Shown: positions 1 to 14,700 of the stretch, piece after piece
Layout of the letters: each line of letters opens with the position of its first letter
Numbering within the stretch: position 1 is the stretch's first letter
Origin: Lepus europaeus
Lineage: Eukaryota; Chordata; Mammalia; Lagomorpha; Leporidae
Assembly: GCF_033115175.1 (NCBI RefSeq)
Contig: NC_084837.1
Coordinates: forward strand, 26,056,266-26,120,265
DNA length: 64,000 bases
Reading direction: 5' to 3'
Translations under genes and position numbers: made by a program
Notes under the pieces: model-generated
What the model saw: the letters and a program-made list of their open reading frames with translations, nothing else
The model's database searches: none
Told to the model about the DNA's origin: nothing

Positions 1-199
1 GAGCTAAGACACTGTAAGTAACAACATCAACCCAACAACAGCTTCGGGAGTAAACAATTCTTCTACATCAAATATGTATATTATTTATATACACACACAC
101 CTGAGTATAACAAATACATATGACATATATTTAGACACATTCTAATTTCCAAAGCCTTAAAATATGAAAAAAGGCTGAGAATTAACATCAGACACTTTA

Positions 200-530
200 G
201 GGGCTGGCGCTGTGGTAAAGCCACCGCCTGCAGTGCTGGCATCCCATATGGGTGCCTGTTTGAATCCTGGCTGCTCTACTTCTGATCCAGTTCCTGCTAA
301 TGGCCTGGGAAAGCGATAGAAAATGGCCCAAGTGCTTGGGCCCCTGCACCCACGTGGGAGATCTGGAAGAAGCTCCTGGCTCTTGGCTTCGGACTGTCCC
401 AGCTCCAGCTGTTGCGGCCATCTGGGGAGTGAACCAGTGGATGGAAGACCTGTCTCTCTCTCTCTCTTCCTCTGCCCTTCTGTAACTCTACCTTTCAAAT
501 AAATAAATAAATAAATAAATATTTTAAAAA
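200..530 (+). mobile_element. CSINE
   Basis: Complete copy: head GGGGCTGGCGCTGTGG, CATCCCATATGGGTGCC, CT-rich run, (AAAT)n tail. In KLHDC1 intron 12. Confidence 0.88.
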
Positions 531-785
531 GATCATACAGTATGGTTTCTATTAGCATATGAACTAAACGTGATTTTACAAATAAAAGTGTGACTGTACT
601 GAGTAATTTTCAAAAATTACATTGATGAATAATTAAAACTAATAAATTTAATTGTGCTCTTAGAGAGATGTAAACATTTTCACAAGTCATAAACAATCAG
701 AAAAATACTGTAATTCTTCCCAGAAAGGAGGAAGAAAATGTCGTACATTCATGGTCATATTTGTATAAGTGCTGAAATCGCTTAC

Positions 786-838
786 CTGAGCAGTGAATAA
801 GGCTGTGTTTGGAAGATCAGTAAATCATTACAGTGACC
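786..838 (-). CDS. KLHDC1: KLHDC1 coding exon 12
   Basis: 53 bases encoding [17 protein letters not shown] (residues 328-344) plus two bases of Arg-345. Acceptor TTTTGATTAG, donor GTAAGC. The next and last coding exon is not present in positions 1-785. Confidence 0.93.
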
Positions 839-3800
839 CTAATCAAAATAAAAAAGGCCTCATCAAGGTTTCTGAAAGACGTAACAGAGCATTAACAGCT
901 GATTACTTTCCATTTTATAAATGTAAAAGAAATGTGTCAAGCAGCAAATGACTCTCTCCAGCTGTTCACACACAAACACACCTGTGCACGCAAGCATGCA
1001 CACAGACACCTTGGCTATGTGCTTACCAACTTGCAGTGACCCAAGTTTCACCTAACTAACAGCCTACAAAACTGGAAAGTTAAAGACCAAAACCACTTTC
1101 TTCTCAGTGAGTTAAAACTGTAATAGTACAGCTGTTCAAACTGTTTTGCTTTTTAAACAGAACTTTTTCTTCCAAACGATCCTTACTTTATGTCTTCCCT
1201 TTATAATTTCTGCCTTTTCCAAGTGGTCCCAGAATCCTTTGGGAATTCTTATATATATATTTTTTTATTTGACAGATAGAGTTAGACAGTGAGAAAGAGA
1301 GACAGAGAGAAAGGTCTTCCCTCTGTTGGTTCACCCCCCAAATGGCCACTACGGCCGGAGCTATGCTGATCTGAAGCTAGGAGCCAGGTGCTTCTTCCTG
1401 GTCTCCCACGCAGGTGCAGGTGCCCAAGCACTTGGGCCATCCTCCACTGCCTTCCCGGGCCACAGCAGAGAGCTGGAAGAGGAGCAACCGGGAATAGAAC
1501 CGGCGCCCATATGGGATGCTGGAGCCGCAGGCGGAGGATTAACCAAGTGAGCAACGGCGCCAGCCCTGGAAATTCTTAATTTAAAAAAACAGGGTTGGGG
1601 GCAGAGGAGGGCAAGAGTTTGGTGCAGCAGTTGCGTTGCCACTCGGGACACCTGGGTCCCCTATTGAAGTGTGTAGTTGATTCCCTGGCTACTCTGCCTC
1701 TGATCCAGCTTCCTGCTCATGTACACCCTGGGAGGTGGCAGGTGATGGCTCAAGTACCTGAGTCCCTGCAACCCACCTGGGAGACCCAGAATGAGTTTTG
1801 GACTACTGGCTTAGCTCTGGCCAAGCCCTGGCTACTGCTGGCATTTGAAGAGTCAATCAGCAGAGGATCTCTCCCTCTCTGTGTCTCTCTCCCTTTCCTT
1901 CTTTCAAGATTCATTTATTTATTTGAAAGGCAGAGCCACAGAGAGGCAGAGGCAGAGGCAGAGACAGAGAGAGAGGTCTTCTATCTGCTGGTTCACTCCC
2001 CAGATGGCCGCAAAGGCCGAAGATGTGCCTATCCAGAGCCAGGAGCCTGGAACTTCCTCTGGGTCTCCTATGCGGGTACAGGGGCCCAAAGACGTGGACC
2101 ATCTTCTTCTTCTTCTTCTTTTTTTTTTTTTTTTCAAATAAGATTTTATTTATTTGAAAGGCAGAGCCACAGAGAGGCAGAGGGAGAGAGAGAAAGTCTT
2201 CCATCTGCTGGTTCATTCCCCAAATGGCTATGATGACCAGAGCTGCGCCGATCTGAAGTCAGGAGCCAGGAGCTTCTTCTGGGTCTCCCACATGGGTGCA
2301 GGGGCCCAAAGACCTAGGCCATCCTCTACTGCCTTCCCAGGCCATAGCAGAGAGCTGGATAGGAAGAGGAGCAGCCGGGACTTGAACCGGCACCCATATG
2401 GGATGCAGGCACTGCAGGCAGCAGCTTTACCTGTTATGCCACAGTGCTGGCCCCTTTCTCTCTTTCAAAAATAAAATAAAATAAAATAAAATAAAATAAA
2501 ATAAAATAAAAATAACCAAATACATTTTTAGGGGGCTGTGGTGTAGCAGGTTAAGTCTCTTCCTGCAGTGCTAGGATCTCATATGGGTGCCGGTTCATGT
2601 CCTGGCTGCTCCTCTCCTGATCCAGCTCCCTGCTAATAGTCTGGGAAGCCAATGGAAGACAGCCCAAGTACTTGGGCCCCTGCACCCATGTAGAAAACCC
2701 AAAAGAAGCTCCTGGCTCCTGGCTTTGGATTGGCCCAGCTCTGGCTTTTGTGGTCATTTGGGGAATGAACCAGCAGATGGAAGACTTCTCTGTTTCTCTC
2801 TCTCTCTCTCCGTAACTCTGCCTCTCAAATAAATAAATCTTTAAAAAAATTTTTTACGGCCAGCGCTGCAGCTCACTAGGTTAATCCTCTGCCTGTGGTG
2901 CCAGCACACCTGGTTTTCCAGTCCTGGTCGGAGCGCCGGATTCTGTCCCAGTTGCCCCTCTTCCAGGCCAGCTCTCTGCTGTGGCCCGGGAGTGCAGTAG
3001 AGGATGGCCTAAGTGCTTGGGCCCTGCACCCCATGGGAGACCAGGAGAAGCACCTGGCTCCTGGCTTCGGATCAGCGTGGTGCACTGGCTGCAGTGTGCC
3101 TGCCGCAGCGGCCATTGCAGGGTGAACCAATGGCAAAGGAAGACCTTTCTTTCTGTTTCTCTCTCACTGTCCACTCTGCCTGTCAAAAAAAAAATTTTTT
3201 TTAAAAATCCAGATCTGGGAGACTTTTTTGGATGAGTCACCTAAAAGTTAATGCAGAAGAAGGAGCAGCAGATCTTCTCTCTAATTTTTTAAATGAATTT
3301 TTAAAAATGATTTATTTATTTATTTGAAAGTCAGAGTTACAGAAAGAATGGGGAAAACAGAGAGATCTTCCAACCACTGGTTTACTCTCCAGATGGCCAT
3401 AGTGGCCAGGACAGAGCCAGGCCAAAGCCAGGAGCCAGGAGCTTCTTCCGGGTCTCCCACAAGGGTGCAGAGGCCCAAGCACTTGGGCCATCTTCCACTG
3501 CTTTCCCAGAGCATTAACAGGGAACTGGATCAGAAGTGGATGGATCAGCTGTGACTTGAACCAGACCCCATATGGGATGCTGGCATCACAGGCTTTACTT
3601 GCTATGCCACAATGCCAGCCCTGATAATTCTTTCAAATGGGTTTTCAGAAGTTCATAATTTATGATATTTTTAAGCAGAATTCCTATTTTTTTAAAAAAA
3701 TCATTTATTTATTGAGAGACACAGAGAGAGGAGAGGCAGAAAGACAGATGGATGGAGAGACTTCCCACTCTGATTCACTTCCCAAATGCTTGCAACAGTT

Positions 3801-6800
3801 GCAAGGGCCAGGGCTGGACCGCGCTGAAATGGGGAGTCAGGAGTTGGGACGAGGGAGCCGGGAGTTGGGAATGCAACCCTGGCTCCCACGTGAGAGGCAG
3901 GGACCCAATGACCTGAACTAACACTGTGGCCTGCAGGTCGCCATCAGCAGGAGGCTGGAGTCGGGAGCTGGTGCTGGGGACTGAACCCAGGCGCTCCAAG
4001 GTGGGACACAGACACCTTAACCACTAAGCTAAACACCCACTCCCCCGAACTCACGTTCTGATGGTAAGTTTTCTGTCCTAAATAAAGACTTCTGGCCGGC
4101 GCCGCGGCTCACTAGGCTAATCCTCCACCTGTGGCGCCAGCACACCAGGTTCCAGTCCCAGTCAGGGTGCCAGATTCTGTCCCGGTTGCTCCTCTTCCAG
4201 GCCAGCTCTCTGCTGTGGCCTGGGAGTGCAGTGGAGGATGGCCCAAGTGCTTGGGCCCTGCACCCCATGGGAGACCAGGAGAAGCACCTGGCTCCTGCCA
4301 TCGGATCAGCGCGGTGTGCCAGCCGCAGCGCGCCAACCGCGGCGGCCATTGGAGGGTGAACCAATAGCAAAGGAAGACCTTTCTCTCTGTCTCTCTCTCT
4401 CACTGTCCACTCTGCCTGTCAAAAAAAAAAAAAAAAAAAAAGACTTCTAATGCCAACAAAGAGAAGACAACATTTGATTTTTAATTAAATGCAAACTTGT
4501 GGTTTTTATGTTTTAGGGAACCAAGGAATTCGCAGCCAAAGAAAGCTCTAAAGCTTTCAATACACATAAACAGTTAAGTTGCAGGCCTCAGAACCACAAA
4601 TTGCATCACATTCATGGAGACAAGCTTCCTTATTTCAGTTCCCATTTCAGCAACTCTGGGGACAAAACTGTGCCTGGAGATGACAGGGAGCCAGGGCTTT
4701 CTGGTTGGACCCTGGCTCAGGTAAGCTGGCTGTGCCCCACTGATGGCCCTGTCCTGCTACTCCCTATTGTCCTGTGTCCTGTGCAGACCAGAGTAATCAA
4801 CCCTGAATCCTGTCCCAGCACCTGCAGAGTATGAGTGTAGCCACCCGGCTCTGAATTTCTAAAACTGCTCAGGGTGAAAGAACAGTATTCACCAAATGCT
4901 ACTCATTTATTACTTTGACCTTAGGTTGATTAGAGTTTAAAACAGGAATGCTATTTTTAAACAATAATGGATAATTTTCTCCCTTCTTTCCTTCCTTCTC
5001 TCCCTTCCTCTATTTATTTATTTGAGAGAGAGAAGCAGAGAGAGCACGTGCTCCAATCTGCTAGGGCATGTCCCACAAACTTGCCATGGCACAGCTGGAA
5101 GCCAGGAACTCACTCCAAGTCTCCCGCAGGAGTGGCGGAAACTCAATTACCTAAGCCGTTATGGGTGACTCCCGAAGTCTGGGCTGCCAGGAAGACAGAG
5201 TCAACAGCCAGAGCTGGGTACTGAAACCAGGCCCTCTGACATGGCCATCTTAACCACAGGCTCAACACCCTAAAACCACCATGCCTGAAACTCAAACAGC
5301 TGGGTCACAGGGGCAAAAGATGCATAAAATAAAAATAAAATACACTTTAAGGGTCTGGCATTATGGTGTAGCAGGTAAAACAGCCACCTGCGACACCAGC
5401 ATCCCATATGGGTGCTGGTTCATGTCCCACCAGCTCCCTGCTAATAGCCTGGGAAAAACGGTAGAAGATGGCCCAAGTGCTTGGTTCTCTGACACTCACT
5501 TGGGAGACCCAGAAGAAGCTCCTAGCTCCTGGCTTTGGCCTGGCCCAGCCCTGGCTGTTGTGGCCATCTGGGGAGTGAAGCAGCAGATGGAATCTCTCTC
5601 TCTGCTTTTGTAACACTACTTTTCAAATAAACAAATAAATCTTTAAAAAAATACACTTTAAACATTTCAACAAGATGGTTTTCTCTTGAGAGGAGAAGCT
5701 AGTGAGTAAAAGTAAGAGGAATAAATGGATAGCATCAACAGAATCAATGAGATGATTTAGTTCGTAAATTAGTAAGCAAATTTCAAGGCTATCTGTTATT
5801 ATGCTGAACATACAGATTATAAAAATTATCATGTATCAAATATTATATAAAATATTTTATTCAATAAATAACTTTTAATTCATACTATGGGGGGAAGCTC
5901 AAAGAAAAAAGAAGGGTCATCCATTAAAATATCTTTTTAGGGGCCGGCACTGTGGCATAGCGGGTAAAGCTGCCACCTGCAGTGCCGGCATCCCATATGG
6001 GTGCCAGTTCGAGTCCTGGCTGCTCCACTTCCGATCCAGCTCTCTGCTATGGCCTGGGAAAGCGGCAGAAGATGGCACAAGTCCTTGGGCCCCTCCACCT
6101 ATGTGGGAGACCTGGAAGAAGCTCCTGGCTCCTGGCTTCAGATCGGTGCAGCTCTGGCCTTTGCAGCCAATTGGCGAGTGAACCAGCAGATGGAAGACCC
6201 CTCTTTCTCTCTCTCTCTCTTTTTCTCTCTGCCTCTCCTTCTCTCTCTGTGTAACTCTGACTTTCAAATAAATAAATAAATCTTTTTAAAAAAACCTCTT
6301 TTTAGTAATGTGACTAATGAAATTAATAGAGCTATTTTGGTTTGTAAACCCACAATATTCTCACACACTTTGCAAAACCCATTCATTCTGAGGATTAATC
6401 ATATTACAGAGTAAGATTTCATGCTCTTCCATATTTTACAGTGTTAGAATACCAACATTTTTGTTGAATAGCCATTTAATTTGAAGAATACGATTATTCA
6501 AGGGAAATATTTAGATATAAGATTTTCTTACTGTGTCCAAGGAAAGTAAATCGTCTTTGCTTCCACCAAATACCATTATTTCATTTTCTTTTCCCAAACA
6601 GGCTGTGTGCCATAACCTATGATTGAGAGTTATAAGCAGAGTGAAATACTGTCCGCGAAGGAACTATCCATTACATACAAACCAATTCTAAACTGCACAT
6701 ACTAAAATTTAATCTATTTCAAGAGAGGCATGACTGAACTTGAACCATTGTCATATCCTCAAAATATAAGATTTTAAATATTTTTTCAGAGTTCACTAAA

Positions 6801-8738
6801 TCATATCATTCCAGTTAAGGATATGACTTTTAATAACCCTAGTTATCAACCATTTTCCAAGCCCTTTAACTCATAATATTATAATATTGTCCTTGAAATA
6901 AAAAGCAACTGATCAGCTAAGCACTGAAAGCAGCGCCTGTGCTGGCTTTCTTATTTCTATTTGCCTGGTGGGTGCTCTCACCACTTCTCCTGCTCTATGT
7001 TCCCCATGGCCCAACCAATCCAGCCTGGCGGTCCCTCACACTCCCGTGGTCACACTACTCACACCCCTGGGTGCAGACTCCCGGAGTATGCTGCTGGTTT
7101 TGTCTCCAATCTCCTCCCCGCCCCGGCTGCAGAGAGCTGCTGAATATTTCTCCAGGGCTGCTTTTAACCATGGAGACTGGCAGCTGAATAAGCACCGGTG
7201 CCACCGACAGCTGTTCTTCCCAGCCGGACAGTCAGGAGGAACTGCTGCTTCCTGTGCCTACACATCTCCCCAGATGAGCCCTCGACTTCAGCCAACTCCA
7301 TTTCCCGGCTTCCCCTAAGGGAAAAGCTTCTATCAACCTCTAACCTCTTATTTACCCTTTTTTATTTTCCAGGCTTAGAATGAGCCCTAAAAACAGGCTC
7401 AAGACCCATGGTTACTTCAGATATCCACTCAAACTGGTTCTGGTGCCAGCCCTGGTCAGCCCCCTTTGCCACGTGTATACCCACGTGCCTCTCCCATAGC
7501 CTACAGCTATGGGTCAGCTGCTCTGCACACTACTGCTAGCTAGGGAGACAAGAGACCTGGAGGTCGCCCACTGTCGCAGCGGTGGGCTAGAACCGGCTCA
7601 CCAGCGGCTTCAGCTCCCTGTTCAGTCACATCACCTTGGCTGCCTGAAACGGGTGATGGTGGAGGTGTAGACAGCCCAAACCAGCAAATGCTACCTCCTG
7701 GGGCTTCGCTTTCTCCCTGGCACCTGAGTGTTCTAATTTTATGTTTCTCCTTAAAAATGCCTCACTTGGAGTACTTCCTGTGAGCGAAAGCACACATGAT
7801 AAACCCATATAATTTGCTCAATGGTTAAACAGACACATTCTTTCATAAAAGAGTGGAGCATCTTAGGGTCTTTTGTAAATGGTCTGATAGCTCACATCTG
7901 TCTCTGAGTTCCCAATATTTACCAAGAATGGTTTTATAAGTTCAGTAATTCCCGAGGCTCTACCTCGCAGAAAAATGTACATGTAAATTCCTCAATTTCA
8001 GAGGATCCATCAAGGATTTCACAAAGTTACTGCTTTTCGTCTACAAGTACCTTGATTACTTTTCTTAGTAAACCAATTTGCTGAAGCAACAAAAGCTTAA
8101 GACATTTATACATCATCATTTATTTCATTTCACATAACTTGTTTTTAGCACATTAATCTTTCATTTAAGTTCTACGAGTGATTACACACAATTCATTAAA
8201 TCAAATACTTTCCTCAGACACCCATGCACACACATTCAATGACAAATGCCTTTGGACTCAGAATAAAACTGAGTTATTAGATACACTGTTCGCGAAATGC
8301 TCTGCCCGATTCTCCAGATCAAATGTTAGAACATGAACTGGTAAGAATTCTCAGCAAGAACCCAGATCAGTGGTGGGGTTGGGGCTGGGGGCTGGGTAAA
8401 GCAGACGGAACACACTGAACACCCTTATATATGGGAAGGGACACCTCAATTCCTTGGGGAAAAGACACGTGTAATCTTGCCTATGTACATGGGATCCAAA
8501 TGTATTTAAGGCTTTATCTATCAACACGTGACAGAAACACAGAAAAGGATCCTTGCCAACAGCCACCCATACAGGTTCTCAGCTATGGCTGCACAGAGGT
8601 TTGCTCAAACAAGCATGGTTTTGTTAAAGGGGAGGCCTGGAGGAAAGAGGGTTACTGTAGAATAGTGGGGTTTCTTTTTTTTCCCCTTTTTAAAAGATGT
8701 ATTTATTTGAAAGGCAGAGCTAGAGAGAGTGAATAAGT

Positions 8739-8788
<50 letters not shown>

Positions 8789-11700
8789 ACTCCCCCATAT
8801 GGCCACATTGGCCAGGGTAGGGCAGGGCCAGGCCAAAGCCAGGAGCTGGGAGCTCTTCCTGGGTCTCCCACATGGGTGGAAAGGCCCAAACTCTTGGGCC
8901 ATCCCCTGCTGCTTTCCCAGGCACACTGGGAGGGAGCTGGATTGGAAGTGGAGAAGCTGGGACTCGAACCAGTGTCTGCATGGAATGGCAGTGTCGCAGG
9001 CGGCAGCTTTACCCACTATGCCACAGTGCTGGCCCCAGAATAATGGTTCTTAGTCAGGGGTGATTTGTCTCCCAGGGGCACCTCTGACTATCTATAGCAA
9101 TGCTTTGTTGTCACAAGCTGGGGGAAGGAAAGGTAGCGCCAGCTGCAACCGGTGGGTAAGGAAGAGCGATGCTGCTCCAGGTGGAAGACGCACAGGTCAC
9201 ACCGACCACCAAGAGGGACGTGACCCAGGATGCGACAGCGGACAGCGCTGAGGCTGAGACGCCACCCGCAGAGTTCTAACAGGAGAATTGGGCAGCTTGC
9301 GCTTCAGCTCATAACTCGTCCAAGTTTGCATAAAACACAGTTGATGTTAACTAGATCGGCACTTTCATAGAGAATCAGCACATATACACATTTATGTTCT
9401 CCTTACACTCAACTGTATCCCACCTGTTCTCCTCCTCACCTCAGACCTGAAGATAGATCTGCTCTGTCTTATCTGCCTGAGGGAAACTCTGGCCTTGACT
9501 TCGTCACCGAGGAACACTGGGAAGCCTTTCCTGCCTCGGCTTTCAGGACATCTAGCTCGCAACCTGATGTTTTCCTACAGACTGAGTTTCTGTCCTCTCA
9601 GCTGCTCTAAACTTATCACCTAAACATGCTAATAAAGCATATGATTGACGTCACACATCAGCTGAATGAAAAGAAATCTCTTTACATAGCTCTAGTTCTA
9701 ACTAGCACATTATTAATTATAGTTGTGTTGCTCTAGTTACTTATTACAGGTTGAGATACAAAATAGGAGCATGTTTAAAAGTACACATTTGACCACCATT
9801 TTGTTTCTATCATTAACGCACTCATGTGATGGCGAAGCTGGGAGGAACTTCGGGAGCATCTAGTCCAGCTCTCAGTCCACACCTGAAGACACTGACGTTC
9901 AGCGTCTCCACGTGACTTCTCAAAGCCAAGATGCTACTGCTAAGAGATAGCTGAGCATGGACTAGAACTTTGGTCTCCCAGATCTTAAGACAAAATTCTT
10001 TAAGTTAAAAAACTACATATTTCAAAAGAGCCAGAATTACTAAAATAATACATTTCAATGAATTTTTATACATGAACATATAAAAATCAGAGATGTAATT
10101 ATGATAAAGTCTAAATATACTTTGCATATCCATAGAGATAAATATACCAGAATATATATAAACATTTTCTGATCTTTTTCTCAAGTAATTACTTGTTACA
10201 AATAACAAAAATATATATCATTAAATTGAGTTCACAGTAGTACAATCTGTAGTAAAAAAATTCTAAAATACATGACATAAAAATAATAAAATATCAACTA
10301 AAATGATTATGATGTGAATCTAAATTTCCTATGAAGATAATTTTATAATATTATTCAAACTTGAAAAAATAAAAATTACAGTATTAATGTGTTTTTCTTT
10401 ATAATATAATGAAAGTAATTATTTCTACAATTTTTAATTCTATACTATATCACAAATAACATTTTCTTTTTCAAAAAATTTATATTAATGAATATATCAG
10501 TTAATGAAAATGATATTCTGCCATCTACTATCTTCTTCATTAAATTACTTTGAATTCTTCTAAAAACAAGGAGTTACTATTAAAGCCAACATCATTCTTG
10601 TCTACTTATTAAAAATATTAACATTTAAAAGACCAACATTACATGATACTTAAAATTATCTTAGCTTTCTCACATTTATCAGGCAAAATCATGCATTTAC
10701 CTAAAAGAACAAACATTTTCAAATACATAAATATGGATCAAAACTAGATAGATAATGACTAACCATTATATTTAACTGAAATGATAACTCAATTAGGTAA
10801 CATCAAAGTCATTTGAAAGATATCCTTCCTGATGGCTTATGATATCAATGGCAAACACTATAAACTTAGTGCTACATTTTAATACTTTAAAAATCCTTAA
10901 CTATTTTACCATTTGTCAATTTCTAGACTTACCTGGGTCGTGTTTTAGGTAAATATACAAGCTGTTTCCAACAATTTGTTATGATATTATAAATCCAACC
11001 ATCACCTGCAATATGACAGTTCAGAAATTAAGATTAGGTCTTGGAAAACAATTTTAATTATCTTTCAAGCTTATCACATTACAATCAAATGACTATCTTT
11101 CGTGTAAATGCATATCTTACCACAAACATCTATAAAAGCAGAGCGACCAAGAACCCCTACGGATTTCCAGATTAAAGAACTATCAAGATCGTCTTACAAG
11201 TGCTCTAATCTACCAGTTTGTTTTTATTCTTGTTGGTGAATTACTCTAAATCAAATCCTAGAGGGGGCAGCACAGAGGCATAGGGGTCAAAGCTGCCACC
11301 TGCAGTGCTGGCATTCCATATGGGTTCCAGTTCCAGTGCTCGCTATTCCACTTCCTATCCAGCTCTCTGCTATGGCCTGGGAAAGCAGTAGAAGAAGGCC
11401 TAAGTGCTTGGGCCCCTGCATCCGTGTGGGAGACCTGGAGGAGGCTCCTGGCTCTTGGCTTCAGACCAGCCCAGCTCTGGCTGTTGTGGCCATTTGGGGA
11501 GTGAACCAGAAGATGGAAGTCTCAATATCTCTCCCTCCCTCCCTCCCTCCCTCCCTTCCTCCCTCACTCCCTCCCTTCCTCCCTCCCTCTCTGTAACTCT
11601 GCCTTCCAAATAAATAAATAAATCTCTTAAAAAAATCCTAGACATTCTATCAATTTCCCCAGACACAGATCAGTGTGCATTGCTGGGAAAAAAAGACAGC

Positions 11701-14700
11701 TTAAACCTAACTACAATGCTATGATCACAGTCACTAAAACTAAACATACTTTCTTGCTATTTATATGTCCAAATCTTAAACTGAGTCTGTAGGGAGGAAA
11801 TTGACTGAGAGTTAGGACATTTAATTTGCCAAAGATCAATGACCAGGATCAGCAAACAGGAATTAAAAACACCAGAGCTCATAGATACGGTATTCAACAA
11901 TCCCCAATGAGAGGTACAGATGTGAGTTTTGGTTAGTTTTCGAATCTCTTTTAATTAAAAATCGCACAAACTGGAGACGTATCACAATCTGCAGGACTAA
12001 CTGCCATCCCCTGCTGCTGCTGCTCTTCCTCCAGCGAGCCGCTGCTGCCCGTCTGTGGCCAGCAACCTGGCAATCGTATCACTGATGCTCGGCTTTCGTG
12101 GAACCACAAATAGTTGTTTACAGATTTTATACAAGGCTATAGACATGCTCTTAATGACATACAATGCTTCCTAATGAAAAACATCTGTAATCACGGAAAA
12201 TTTTTGGATTAAGGAAATATATTCAGCATATCAAACTAAGACATGGATCTTGGTCATTTGTCCATCCTGATGCCACAATTTTGTTTTGTCATGTAGGAAA
12301 ACCTACATGATAAAACACAGGTACTGAGATCAACAGTGATAGGAGTTTAAGAAAAAAATTCTAGCTAAGCATGTTCCCTACAATTCTGGAACAAAAGGAA
12401 AAACCACTGGCCTTCCCATCTTATGTTTCCAGAGCCTTCCAGGGAAGGGCACTCTGCTCATTCTCATCCCAGCCAGCAGGATTTTAAAAAAATCCAGAGG
12501 ACCCAGAATTACAGAATATGAGAGTGGAAGGTGGTTCCCTCTGCTCTCTCTCTAGGAAACAGGAGTTCATGGAGAGTGGCTTCCTTTCCTAGTTCTTAAC
12601 CCAAGCATTTAGTGGGGGAACAAAGGCAAACAAGAGGAAAAACAAAGACTTGCTTCACTGTAAACATGACGGACAGCTGAGAAAAAGGGGTGAGAGAATG
12701 ACAGCCGGATCAGCTTGAACTGACTTACTTAATGGGATATTATCCGCGCTTAGGCCACCAAATAGGAAAAGCTTATCATCAGCGATGGGTGTTAAAGTAT
12801 GCCAGGACCGATGTTTTGGGCTCTCTCCATTAATCGGAATCCTGCGGCAAAGAGGAAACAAGTTAAAATCCAGGTACTGTGTGAATCAAAATAACAGGTT
12901 TTTGATCCTCATAGATCTTAAAGGGAAAAAATTGCCCTCACTGCTCTGAAAACAAGTTAATTTTATGAGTCCCACCTGCACACTTTTTTTTTTGTTGAGA
13001 AATATTAATTTTAAGCAATTTTAACAGTCTTATTATTTGTGAAGTCTGGGCTTATGTCATCTTTAGAAAAGCTTTCTCCATGTCAACTTTTTAAAGATAA
13101 TCTGTTATATTTTCTTCTGACACTTTCAAAGCTTTATTTTAACAGTGTATACACTTTGGAATAATACAAAGCGTGGATTTCATCTCACTACATGGATAGC
13201 CGGAGAGCTAGATAGCACGTCTTCAACAGGCACCTGGAAAAAGTACCTGATAAAAAAAGACTATGCAGCCCGGTGCCACGGCTCACTAGGCTAATCCTCC
13301 TGGCACCCCGGGTTCTAGTCCCAGTTGGGGCGCCAGAGTCTATCTCGGTTACCCCTCTTCCAGTCCAGCTCTCTGCTGTGGCCCGGGAAGACAGTGGAGG
13401 ATGACCCAAGTGCTTGGGCCCTGCACCGGCATGGGAGACCGGGAGGAAACACCTTGCTCCTGGCTTTGGATCAGCGCAGTGCCGGCCGTAGCGGCCATTT
13501 GGGGAGTGAACCAATGGAAAAAAGGAAGACCTTTCTCTCTGTCTCTCTCTCTCACTGTCTAATTCTGCCTGTCCAAAAAAACAAAACAAAACAAAACAAA
13601 AACAAAAACAAACAAAAAAACAAACAAAAAAAGACTATGCATGGATTTCAAAATTTCTTTGCACCCAAATAAACTGATTTTCAATTCTCTTTTTCCATGA
13701 ACTTTTTGAATATTTTACACTTATTCTATTGTTAGATGCATCTTTTGAGCCATAAATAAAATCTGCTCTTTATCCACTCCATTATCTGTCCACCTGAGAT
13801 GATTCCACTCAACCACTCCTTCATTGCTTTTGCTGACCAGTCCTCAAAGAGTATTTACTACAAATACATCATCAGTTTCCATTTGACAGAATTTGCTTGC
13901 TCTATATAGTTTGGTTAAGGGACACACTATGTAAACCGTTTATTCCTTGCTTATACATACAAAATGAAGTGAGAAAACTCATCAGTCCAGCGCCCACCCC
14001 TTTCACAAATGCTTGTGGATTCAAATGTACTTGGATATCAAACTTACTTTCCAGACCAAGTCCAGGTATCTAAGTTTAGATAGTGCAAATCATTCATCCT
14101 CGTTTGCTAAAACAAAAGTGAGTTAAGCTGGTCAGTCTTTTGTATTTTTATTGGCCAAAATATTGGTTTTAAAATAAGTTCAGATGAAAAATAAACTATT
14201 TCCATTTTATTTAACATCAGAAATTTAAACACTAGAAACCAATGCTAAGCATGAACAAATTTAGCATAGTGTTCCTGAGTTAACAAGTCAAATGGGAAGA
14301 AAAGGGTTTATACTACTAGATATTTAGATGGTAGACAATTCAACTTTTCTGATACTGCACTGAAGTGAAGGATTCTCCTCAAGAAAATATGACTTATAAC
14401 CATCTGTAACTGCTTGTCTATGGTCTGTTTAGGAAAAAGCACATAAAAGTTATTATTAAATGATGTTTTCTCTAGATATTATTAAGTGATATTTATTCTC
14501 TAGATTATTTGAAGATTCGATTGTTCCACAAAATCAGAGGATAAATTTCTATAAGAGGGATCACACATAAAAATACCATTTCCATTAAAAAACACTGACC
14601 AAAACACGTCCGCCAAAGATGTACCCCTTGTTCCCCAGCACTGCACACGTATGCGCGGCTCGTGGCTGTGGTGGAACTCCACCCTGTAAGCAGAGGCCAG

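Noticed and set aside
1595..2233. 212-residue plus-strand open frame
   Set aside because: It runs across three SINE copies; the protein is translated repeat sequence.
4094..4438. Possible tRNA genes in SINE heads
   Set aside because: A- and B-box-like words exist because the SINE is tRNA-derived, but no cloverleaf with a proper anticodon arm and acceptor stem is formed.
6968..7318. 116-residue open frame in a GC-richer intronic patch
   Set aside because: Three overlapping frames are open at once and none has a recognisable product.
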